From Kitagawia praeruptora (taxonomy: Eukaryota; Streptophyta; Magnoliopsida; Apiales; Apiaceae): a stretch of DNA of 64,000 nt. Position numbers and translations under genes: made by a program. The notes under the pieces are model-generated. The model made no database searches. It was not told where the DNA came from and was given only the letters and a program-made list of their open reading frames with translations. The first letter of the stretch is position 1; every line of letters begins with the position of its first letter. The stretch lies in assembly GCA_037693485.1 (NCBI GenBank), contig CM075351.1:128846001-128910000 (forward strand), in the 5' to 3' direction. Of the stretch, positions 48,310 to 58,400 are shown piece by piece.

Positions 48310-50547
48310 TCACTGATTATTAGTTTTAAGGATCCAGACTTGCTTGGATCCTTTGGCTTTCTTGGTTCTGTTAGCTTTTGCAGCGGAATTCACATTATCA
48401 AAGTTTAAGCTAACTTTTTCAGAGTTTACATTTGCAGAGTTTACTTTAACCCATTTCAAATTTGGCTTGGGTTCATAGTAATTATAGTAAATAGCATGAT
48501 AATCTCTGCAAGTGTAAATAGAATGCCATGTACTTCCACAGTGTTTACATAAAGTCTGTGGTCTAGTCTTCACATAATCATTTTTAACTACAGTTTTAGA
48601 GGGCAAAGAATTAATGTTCTTATTCTTACTGCAGAAACTAGCAAGATGATTAGTGCTACCACAATTAAAGCATGTCTTTCTAGGAGCTAATGAAGCAAGC
48701 ATTGGCTTAATTCCTGATGTTATGCCTACCTTTCCATTTCTGTTTTTCTTAGGCATTCTCTGCTTGTTGACAGATTTTATCTCTTTAAGCTTATGCTTGA
48801 GTTGTTTATCTGTCATTGAACCAATGTTAACCTCTTTAACAAAAGTCTTAGCATATGATTCTTTAACAGGCTTTTTCTCAGCTTCAGTCTTAGGTCCACC
48901 TGTTCCCATGACATTACCTTCAGATGAACGATGTGGTCTAACTTTTACCAAATTTTCAAATCTAAGTACATCTCCTTCAGAGTAACCTAGACCTACTGTA
49001 TCTGACTGAAACACTTCTTGAGTATCTTTACCAGAGTGTGTCCAAGTTTTAATGATGTGTTTAGCATCCTCCAATTCAGATTCTAGTTTCTTATACTTAC
49101 CTAGCAACTCCTCTTCAATAAACACTGCATCATCTCTTTCTTTCTGAATTTTATTCATGTTCTCTAGCTGTTCCTCAACAAGTTTATTTCTATCTTTGAG
49201 TTGAGAGCACTCAATCTTTATCCTCTCATTTTCTAAAGTCTGATCCCTATAACTGATATGCAATGCTTTAAGATAAATTCTCAATTCAGTTATATTATCA
49301 GTATTATAAGCATAGGTAGTTGGGGGTACCTTGAGATCATCATCTTCATTTTGAGTAGTAGCCATGAGTGCATAGTTGACTTCCTCATCTGAATCTGAAG
49401 TGTCTGCCCAGTCTCTGCCTTTGGTGTAGAGTGCCTTTTCAGTTTTACCCTTCTTGCACTCAGGAGCATAGTGACCCATCTCCTTACACTTGTAGCATTG
49501 AATCTCAGACTTATCTTTCTTACCAGATTTGAAGTCCTTTCCCTCAGATTTCTTGAAATTCTTCTTGTCAGACTTAGAATAGTCCTTGGAGAATCTCTTT
49601 CCCTTCTTGAAGTTCTTGAATCCCATCTTCTTGAAGGTCTTTACCATCAATGCAGCCATTTGCATCATCTCTTCATCATCTTCAGAATCAGATGTTCCAT
49701 CTGTGTTTGAGTCAACATCAGTGTCTGATGACTCACTTTCTGAGTGTATGACTAAAGCTTTTCCTTTTGCCTTTTTCCTTGATGCTTCCTTCTTTGATGG
49801 TTTCTCCTCAACCTTAAGAGCAACAGACTTTGACTTTCTACTTGATCTTTTGTTTCTCTGCTCCAATTCCAATTCATGGGTTTTGAGCAGTCCATAAATT
49901 TCATCAATCTTTGTTTCACCAAGTTCATAGTTATCTCTTATGGTGGTTGTTTTCACATCCCACTTTTCAGGTAGAGAAAGAAGAAACTTGAGATTTGAGT
50001 CTTCTAAATCATACTCTTTGTTCACCAATGACAAATCATTGAGCAGTTTACAGAATCTGTCAAATGTTTCTGTCATGGTTTCATCAGATTTTGCCTCAAA
50101 ATGCTCATACTCCTGTGTGAGTATGTTCCTTCTGTTCTTCTTAATTACAGGAGTTCCTTGACATCTAACCTCAAGTGCATCCCATATCTCCTTTGCAGTT
50201 GTGCAGTTGATCACTTTGTTAGACATAACATTGTCAAGAGCACTATGAAGTAAGTGCCTTACTTTGGCATCCTTAGCAATAGATGAAAGATCTTCAGTAG
50301 TTAGATCTTTCTTCTCCTTAGGAACCACCTTTGATTCCTCACCAGCAGCAGCAGCAGATAACTTTGTGGGTTTGTGAGGACCTTCATAAATTCTATCCAG
50401 ATATTCTGGATCTGTAGCCTCCAGAAACATGGTCATCTTCACCTTCCAAATTGCATACTCTAATGGCCTAAGTATAGGAACCCTAATCGTTTCATACCTA
50501 CTAACAGTAGTAGGGGCTTTCTCAGATGGTGGAGGTATCTCTGCCAT
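48310..50547 (-). CDS. gag: Gag of element G, intact
   Basis: 745 residues starting MAEIPPPSEKAPTT, 50 nt after the PBS. The N-terminal UBN2/gag domain (about 20-240) has YAIWKVKM, TAKEIWDAL and FDRFCKLLNDL. Then an acidic Ser/Asp stretch, a Lys/Phe-rich basic region, knuckle CYKCKEMGHYAPEC (about 365), a coiled coil (about 430-520), and knuckles CFNCGSTNHLASFC and CKHCGSTWHSIYTC. The end GSKQVWILKTNNQ corresponds to the gag ends of A and C. Size, three knuckles and the coiled coil are as expected for Sirevirus gag. Confidence 0.94.
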   Translation of the reverse strand: MAEIPPPSEKAPTTVSRYETIRVPILRPLEYAIWKVKMTMFLEATDPEYLDRIYEGPHKPTKLSAAAAGEESKVVPKEKKDLTTEDLSSIAKDAKVRHLLHSALDNVMSNKVINCTTAKEIWDALEVRCQGTPVIKKNRRNILTQEYEHFEAKSDETMTETFDRFCKLLNDLSLVNKEYDLEDSNLKFLLSLPEKWDVKTTTIRDNYELGETKIDEIYGLLKTHELELEQRNKRSSRKSKSVALKVEEKPSKKEASRKKAKGKALVIHSESESSDTDVDSNTDGTSDSEDDEEMMQMAALMVKTFKKMGFKNFKKGKRFSKDYSKSDKKNFKKSEGKDFKSGKKDKSEIQCYKCKEMGHYAPECKKGKTEKALYTKGRDWADTSDSDEEVNYALMATTQNEDDDLKVPPTTYAYNTDNITELRIYLKALHISYRDQTLENERIKIECSQLKDRNKLVEEQLENMNKIQKERDDAVFIEEELLGKYKKLESELEDAKHIIKTWTHSGKDTQEVFQSDTVGLGYSEGDVLRFENLVKVRPHRSSEGNVMGTGGPKTEAEKKPVKESYAKTFVKEVNIGSMTDKQLKHKLKEIKSVNKQRMPKKNRNGKVGITSGIKPMLASLAPRKTCFNCGSTNHLASFCSKNKNINSLPSKTVVKNDYVKTRPQTLCKHCGSTWHSIYTCRDYHAIYYNYYEPKPNLKWVKVNSANVNSEKVSLNFDNVNSAAKANRTKKAKGSKQVWILKTNNQ

Positions 50548-50596
50548 TGATTACTATTGTGTTTGGATCTTTTAACTGTAATAAAGTAACAGATTG

Positions 50597-50608
50597 GCTC
50601 TGATACCA
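50597..50608 (-). other. Primer binding site of G (tRNA-iMet)
   Basis: Minus strand TGGTATCAGAGC two bases from the 5' LTR. Confidence 0.93.
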
Positions 50609-50610
50609 CT

Positions 50611-51217
50611 TGTTAGGTCGAATACACAATATATAATCAAGTACCGTATGAGTAAATAACAAGAACACACGTTTTAACTCTTAAAACTGTTTGGAATTAA
50701 TAATTCCTCTCTCAGTGATGTAAAATATCACAGAGAGCTGCTTAGGTTACAAGAATGATATTCGTTCACGATGGATACCCTTCTAGGGTTAACCTAACTG
50801 TATTTATAAGATATACAGCTACGTACAATCGTTAATTGATTCTCCTAAAATTAAGCTATACAATTTATATCAATTACGATTGCTACATGTCTTCTAAGTC
50901 AACTCAATCTCTTTGACAGCTATCCAATCTTCAAAGATATCGCTTCCATATTAATATTAAATTAATCTTCAAACTCCGTTGACTTGTAGACGCTCCCAGT
51001 AGACAGACTTTAACAAACTCTGTTCTCTCCAAGCTAACAGTGTTTGCGCTTCCATGTGTTCAGCTAACAGTGTTTACGCTTTCCTCTGTCAGCGTTTGCG
51101 CTTCCAGCTATCAGCGTATACTCAAACTCTGTTACAACTGCTTTCAATATCAAGTTAAACTCTCTTTACCTGTAACACTTAAACACTGACATTAAATCAC
51201 ATCAATTATATCTAACA
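50611..51217 (-). repeat. 5' LTR of element G
   Basis: 607 bp, about 99% identical to 38768-39374. TATA box TATAAATA (minus) at 50801-50808. Confidence 0.96.
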
Positions 51218-51222
51218 GGACC
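51218..51222. repeat. Target-site duplication of G, right (GGACC)
   Basis: Pairs with 38763-38767. Confidence 0.96.
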
Positions 51223-52976
51223 GTCATTAGAATATCACATCTCTTACTCACTACACTCTTGTATAACATTAACCTTGATACTTTAATATATACCTAACGT
51301 ATCACTATTACCCCAAAGGTTCAAGAACTTAACCATTTATAAACTAAATCGAAGTTTCAGGGTTTTCACCATTTTCCCTAACGACCACCCTTAACTGTAA
51401 AAATTCTCAGAAAATATGGATTTCAAATTTTAATGCAAGGTCAACTGGTAATGTCTCTTTGACTACCCTACCATATTATCCCAAAGTTTCATAATTTTTA
51501 AAAATGTCTAAGTAGGTTGATCATAGCCTCAAAGTTGATACAATTACGGTTTCTCGGTTTTCGAACACCTTTCACTAAAACTGACTTTTCTCCTAAACCG
51601 TTCATCAGATTTTAACGCACCTTATATCAAAACGATCTATGAACTAAGCTCTATCATTTCATGGTCAATTGGTACCCTAGGCAGTGAGGTACCGTACGAA
51701 TGCAGGGGTCACAAAACAGGGCAATTTACCTCCTAACGAAAATCGGACATTATAACGGCTATATTTTCATACTTTCCAAAAATCCAACCCTTCCAAATCA
51801 ATCACCAAACACAATAATCATCACCTACACCATGTGGTCTTCATTACCAGCCATGGTTATAATCCCAAACACTTCCATATTTAACTCAAACCACTTACAA
51901 ACACATATAACATCATAATCTTAATCTTTACACCACCTAATCACTAAATCAACAATATTCATCATAATATAAAAAGGGGCAAGAGTGTTTATACCTTCTT
52001 GAAGATTTAAAGATCCTTAATAAACCTTGGTATATCCTTAAACAACCTTATCTTAGCTTGAATCAACTAAAAGATCCATAAAAACAAAGTTAGTTCTAAG
52101 ATTCTACTATTCACTACTATTCATCAAGTAACTTGAATGATTTTATTACCTATGAAGATGATGATGGATGGATATGAAACTTTGTGCTAGTCTTAATCTA
52201 TCCCCCAAGATGCTCCATGCTTTTTCTCTTGATTTGATATGGAAGCTAGCTAGGGTTTTGATTTTTTTTTTTTATTTTTTTGAAAGGGGCCGAATGGAGT
52301 AATGAAGAAGGGGAGAGGTTTTTGCTCTTGGATTTTGATCTAATCTTGCTAACTACTTGTTAATCTAGCTTGTCTTGGAAGCTTGGTAGGATATTTGTGA
52401 TTAAAAGCTTGTTAAAAGACTAATTTACCCTTAAAAATAATTAGTGGAAAGTGATGTAATCCTTGATGATCTCATCTCTTGTTTTCTAGATTTTCTAAGT
52501 AAAATGCCAAGTACATTGATAAATAATGTGGTATGTATCCTTGTTATATTACTAATCTTGGTTGCTTGGTCTCCATATTCGTCTAATTGTGGTTCGCTAC
52601 GAATGTACCTCATTATCTCAGTGGTTTTGAAATCATTTAACAATCCAAATTCCATTGGTATTCTCTTAACTTAATAATCCCTTGGTTAAATCTAAATTCA
52701 CTAATTCCTCAATATATAATTCTTATAATGTTTCCATGCTCCTTAATGTCCAATAGAAGCTTATTCGAAATCAAAATCCTCAAAATCCAAGTTTCAGGAA
52801 TTTCTGGAATCTATCGTGATTTCGAGTCACTTATTTCCATTGTACAACACTAATATGGTTTCTGTTTATTCATTTTATGTTTCCATTATAGAGTACCTAT
52901 ATACCATTTTCCTAAATCCCTCGAGATTTACTATTCATGTGACCACTATAGCATTACTGAAGTTAGGGTTATTACA
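51223..52976 (-). repeat. 5' LTR of D, upstream portion
   Basis: Matches 31971-33728 with about fifteen differences. Together with 37206-38767 it gives a complete 3.3-kb LTR. Confidence 0.93.
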
Positions 52977-52981
52977 TCATG
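52977..52981. repeat. Target-site duplication of D, right (TCATG)
   Basis: Pairs with 30406-30410; the pol frame of C resumes here. Confidence 0.95.
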
Positions 52982-54936
52982 GACTTGGAAATTCACCTAG
53001 AGTTGTTGGTCCAACTAGAAGTGATGCTAACACTGGAAATGAAGCATCCGTTGACAGTCATACTAGATCATCAGATGCATCCGTTGACAGGCATTCTCAT
53101 GTATCCGTCGACAGGCAAAATGGAGCATCCGTTGATAAACAAATTGATGCATCTGTTGACAGTCAACTTCATAACTCCTCAAGGACAACAAACTCAGGGG
53201 GAGTTTCTCAAAGTCAAAACTCAATGATCAATCAACAAGATCATGCTCACGTAGATGAAGCAACCTCATCTAGATCAAACCTTCCACCTTCAAGAAAATG
53301 GACCAGAGATCATCCTTTTGAGTTAATCATTGGTGACTCAAACTCAAGAGTCCAAACTAGGAGGGCCACACAAGAAGAATGCCTATACAGTAGTTTCCTG
53401 TCTCAAAAGGAACCTAAGAAAGTGGAGGATGCCCTTCTAGATCCATATTGGGTCTTAGCAATGCAAGAAGAGCTAAACCAATTTGAGAGAAATAAAGTAT
53501 GGAAGCTTGTGCCCAAACCTGATGATAGAGGTATCATAGGTACCAAATGGGTTCTCAAGAATAAGACTGATGAAAATGGCATAATTGTGAGGAATAAAGC
53601 TAGATTAGTGGCAAAGGGCTATTCTCAAGAAGAAGGAATAGATTTTGATGAAACTTTTGCTCCAGTGGCAAGACTTAAGGCAATCAGAATTTTCCTAGCC
53701 TATGCAGCATATGCCAACTTCAAAGTCTATCAGATGGATGTTAAAAGTGCCTTTCTAAATGGGGAACTGGAAGAAGAGGTATATGTCCATCAACCTCCTG
53801 GCTTTGAAGATCCAGAATTTCCAGATTATGTATATCTTCTCTTGAAAGCACTTTATGGTTTGAAGCAAGCACCAAGAGCCTGGTATGACACTTTATCTCA
53901 ATTTCTTTTGGAGAATCACTTCACTAGAGGTACAGTAGATAAAACCTTATTTCATAGAAATGTCAATGGTTCTTCAATACTTGTTCAAATCTATGTAGAT
54001 GATATTATTTTTGGGTCTACAGATGAGAAGCTTTGCAAAAGGTTTGCCAAACTTATGCAAAGTAGGTATGAAATGAGCATAATGGGTGAATTAACTTACT
54101 TTCTTGGTTTACAAGTAAAGCAAGTTAATGAGGGAATTTTCATAAGTCAAACAAAATATATTTATGATCTCTTAAAGAAATTTGACTTAATGGATTGTGC
54201 CTCTGCAAAAACACCTATGGCCACTGCAACTAAGCTTGAGCTGAATACTAAGGAAAAATGTGTGGACATCTCAAGCTATAGAGGCATGGTAGTCTCACTT
54301 CTATATCTAACAGCTAGTAGACCTGATATAATGTTTTCCACATGTCTTTGTGCTAGATTTCAAGCTGACCCTAGAGAGTCTCACTTGATTGCTATTAAGA
54401 GAATTTTCAGGTATCTCAAGGGAACACCAAACCTTGGCATTTGGTACCCAAGAGATTCTGGCTTTGATCTAATTGGCTATTCAGATGCAGACTATGCAGG
54501 TTGCAGAATTGATAGGAAAAGTACTACAGGCTCCTTTCAATTTCTAGGGAACAGGCTTGTGTCATGGTTCAGTAAGAAACAGAACTCAGTCTCCACTTCT
54601 ACAACCGAAGCTGAGTACATTGCAGCTGGAAGTTGTTGTGCACAGATTCTTTTGATGAAAAATCAACTTATCGACTATGGTCTAGAAGTTGAGAAGATTC
54701 CAATTTTCTGTGACAACACTAGTGCTATTGCCATCACAGAGAATCCAGTGCAACATTCGAGAACCAAGCATATTGACATCAAATACCACTTCATTAGAGA
54801 GCATGTGATGAATGGTACAGTAGAAATGCACTTTGTGCCAAGTGAAATGTAGCTTGCAGATATCTTCACCAAGCCTCTTGATGAATCTTCATTCACAAGG
54901 TTGGTAGGTGAACTAGGTATGCTTAATTTTTCATAA
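52982..54936 (+). pseudogene. pol: Pol of C, linker, RT and RNase H part
   Basis: It continues the frame cut at 30410. The linker (to about 53290) is Ser/Asp/Val-rich and built around ATCCGTTGA copies at 53046, 53079 and 53127 plus variants at 53103 and 53151, and holds GGGGGAG at 53197. RT carries YQMDVKSAFLNG and YVDDIIFGS. RNase H has YSDADYAG, EAEYIAAG and CDNTSAI. TAG at 54850-54852 interrupts the frame 28 codons before its natural end at 54934-54936, within the LADIFTKPLD region. A conserved Gly before SLLYL is Val. Confidence 0.92.
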
Positions 54937-55445
54937 TTCCTAGTGGTATCTAATCATACTGTATTGCAGCTAGAAATGTGTTTTGATTTACTTGAGAATT
55001 AAAAACTCTCAGAAAAACTCTTAGCAGAAATTTTGTTTAAGGCAAAATTTGCTTATCAACGGATATCCTTTTATCCGTTGGTAGTATAAACACATTACTA
55101 GATTTTCGTATGTCAACGGATAACAAGTTGTCAACGTCATCGATGGATAAACTGTTTTCTCAATCGTCCAATCTTTATCCGTTGATATACATATTTCTCT
55201 TTATAGCCGTTGGTAAACGTGTATAATTAGTCACGGCTGTACTTCTTTTCTTTTCATTTATTATCTGAGAGTTACTTTTGTCCAATGGGGTAATTACTTT
55301 TAATTATTTCATTTTTAATTCTTGAAAAATATAAAAGGCTGTCTTGTGTCCTCACATCTCACCTTTATTCATTTTCAAGAATCTCATTAGTTAACTGCAT
55401 CTTCTTCACTAAATCTCTCTCTGCAACAAAAGTTCAAACACTTCA
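54937..55445. promoter_or_regulatory. Spacer of C before the env-like gene, with motifs and promoter-like signals
   Basis: It contains TCAACGGAT at 55056 and 55113 and ATCCGTTGA at 55177, plus variants. CCAAT is at 55282-55286 and TATAAAAG at 55330-55337, 116 bp before the env-like ATG, followed by a pyrimidine-rich leader. This looks like an internal promoter. No antisense ORF is seen. Confidence 0.55.
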
Positions 55446-58400
55446 ATGGCGCCTATTGTTAAGATGATGTCTTACACTGGGTTTACCTATGAGAAGAACA
55501 ATTTCGCGGCCTTTGTTGATACAGTGAACGCTCCAGAAGCATATCACACCATGATGAATTTCGTGAAGAAAGGCAAACTATCATATGCTATGACTACCAC
55601 CACTCCTCTAATCCATGAGGTAATTGAAGAGGTGTGGGCATCTGCTGGGTACAATGGCACAGACGATATACTTGCTTTTTCTTTGAATGGTAAAAACTAT
55701 GTACTTAATTCTGATGTGATAACTGCTTGTTTAAAATTGCCTAAGAATAACTGTCTGAATGTACCCAGTAATGCTGAAATTTTTACCATGCTTAATTCCA
55801 TAAATTATACCCTTAGTACTGAGAACTTAGGGAAAATTGTTAGGAAAGGTATGGTTAAAGAATGGAGTTATCTTTGTGATGCCTTCTTTAAAACTTTTTC
55901 TGGCAAGATTAGTAACTTTGATGCTGTTACCAATTCCATGCTAGTTTTGCTATGAATGCTTTTGACTGATAAATTCTATAACTTTGGCACACTAGTCATG
56001 TATGAGATAGCAGCTAAATTAGGTAAAAAGGAAACTATGAGCAAGAATGTTTATTTTGCTAGATTTTTTATGCTCCTAGAACTGCATGTATCTGAGAATG
56101 AGCTATCCATTGCTAACCCGGATAGCAAGTTCAATTATTTTGTTCAGGAGAAGAGAGTCTTAAGTGATTTGATTCGAATGAACCTAAATGCAGAAGTACA
56201 ATTGGTATATCTACCAATTGTTCAGGTAACTGTTTCCAACCCTGAAACTCCTATCTCCAACCCCTAAATTTCTTTGCCTTCTAGTGTCACAATGGAGTCT
56301 GTGGCTGTGACCAAACAGGCTCCTACCAAAGTTACCAAATCCAGAGTTCCAAAACCACAATCTAAAAGACAAACCTCAGGTGTCTCTCAAAAGGCACCTG
56401 TTGCAAAAACTACCAAAACTCTTGAGGGGAGTGTGAAGGTGGTAGTGAGTGGTGAGGGACAGGGTGAACATCAAAGAAGCCCTAAGGATAAGGAAGGTGA
56501 GGCAGGTGCAACCAACATTTCAGTCTCTCAAAAGACTGTTAATGAACCCTCAAGCCAAATTCTAGTTACATCCTCTCAACAGGGTGTGACTACTGATTTA
56601 AGTTCCACTCCAGGAACACTGCACAAAAGGGGAAGAGACACAGATAACTCTCACTCAAAAACCTATGGTAGAAGAGTAAAATCCAAAACCATTGGGGAAT
56701 CACAGGGTGCACACACAGTATAGCAAACTGTACCTTCTCAAATTCAGTTTGATGTGACTTCAATAAATGTGGAGTCACAGCCCCTTGATCTTAACCTTCA
56801 AATCGATACACATTTTAATCCACCATCACCAACTCCATCTCTGGATGTGGATATGATATCTACATCAATTCCTGATTCTCCATCTTTAAAATTCTTGGAG
56901 AAGCCCCACTCAACAATTGGTGGTCATCATCTTTTAGATGATTTGTTGGGCCATCAATCTTCCATTCCTGAATTCACAACACTATCTGTGGCCTCTTCCT
57001 TAAAATCAATCACCACAGATTCAGTGTTGGTTTTCACTTCAACGGATACTCTTTTTCCTTCATCAACGGATATCCTTCATCCGTTGACAAGTGTTTCTCC
57101 ATCAACGGATGTGTCTACAACTAATCATCCGTTGATAGCAATAACTACTACATCAACGGATACACTTTATCTGTTGACAACTCTCTCTACCACTGCAAAA
57201 TGTGACATTCCCATGTCAACTGTGGAGGAGTTTGTAGTAGTTGAAACACTTTTAGGAATGAGGGAAGGGAGTGAGAGGCTGCCTTGTGAGCAGGCAAAAG
57301 GAGAGAAAAACAATGAGAGGCTGACCATTTCTTCCGGTCAGTCAAAAGGAGAGCTAGAGAGTTCCACCTTAGTAGGTGAAGGTGAGGGTGTGAGCCAGGG
57401 GGAGCCCCTGATGCAAGAAAAGGGAGATGAGAGGAGAGAATGGACTACAGGAGAAATAAGGCAGGAAGATTCGGCCATTGCAAGTGAGTTAATGGAGGTT
57501 AATGAAGCTTCCAAAGAGATGGAATTTAGACAAGAATATCAGTCAATTATTGACTCCATCTCTTTGGATCCTGAAACCTTTACTCATCCTGTTTCTGCCT
57601 ATCAAGTCATGGCACAACAGGGCAATGTGGAGGCAGAGAAGGCAATGCACCTAGTGCACACCTCAGAATCTCTTCAAAGAGCAAAAGAAGCTTTACAAAC
57701 CCTGTCTCCAAGTGCTGGAAGTGAAGAGTTTGGCAGTGATGACAGTCAAAGTTCAGATGGTGAAGAAATCAATGAGGAGGAGACTCCAGGATGGATGTTT
57801 TCCAATGCCACTGAACTTGGGGATCTCAATGTGGAAATCATGAAGCAATATCAATCTGCTAAGGCTGAGCACCAAACTGCAGAACCACAGAGACAGACTG
57901 TTCTTGAGCAGGTTATGGCCTCATTAAAATTACAAAAGATGCAATCTGTTATTCAAAGAACACAACAGGAGGAGGTCAAGTCTGCAATTAGAGATATGAA
58001 GATAGCACTAGATGCCAGGATTGAGGCACTAGCTCCTACTACCACTCAGAAGGTGCTTTCTAGCAAACTTCTCAAAGAAGATAGCCTGGCTAAGTCTGTT
58101 CAGCTTCTTTCCTCCAGAGTGGATAGTATGGAATCTCAAATGCAAACTATCATTGCCAATCAATCAAAACAAACTCAACTACTGGAAATGCTACTTGCAA
58201 CTTCAACCCCAACCCTTGATGCTAACAAAAAGGGGGAGAAAATGGGAACAAGCAAAGAAGAGGCTACAACATCTATTGGCCAAATTCAAGCTACCAGTAG
58301 TAAAATAGCACAGATTGAGGGGGAGCAACAGCCAATTGTAGTGGTCAATCCAACAGAGTATGAAATAAAGGCTTCCCCTATGAAGAAACAAGTGGCTTTG

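Larger units (their letters stand above)
38768..51217 (-). mobile_element. Sirevirus-like copia element G, nearly intact
   Basis: 12.45 kb, third copia family. On the minus strand: LTR, PBS, intact gag, intact pol, a 2-kb spacer, an env-like gene with two frameshifts, PPT, LTR. The two 607-bp LTRs differ at about 6 sites. It is flanked by GGACC. It is the youngest layer by nesting and the only element here whose gag and pol both look translatable, so it may have been active recently. Confidence 0.97.
30411..52976 (-). mobile_element. Gypsy element D: long LTRs, gag only, host to G
   Basis: On the minus strand the order is 5' LTR (37206-52976, split by G), PBS, a Pro-rich ORF, gag, a short pol remnant, PPT and 3' LTR (30411-33728). 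Only about 3.5 kb lies between the LTRs. There is no protease, RT or integrase apart from 25 codons of an RNase H end. The LTRs are about 99% identical over 3.3 kb. This matches the gag-only non-autonomous class (TR-GAG-like), probably moved by a relative's enzymes. Confidence 0.92.
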
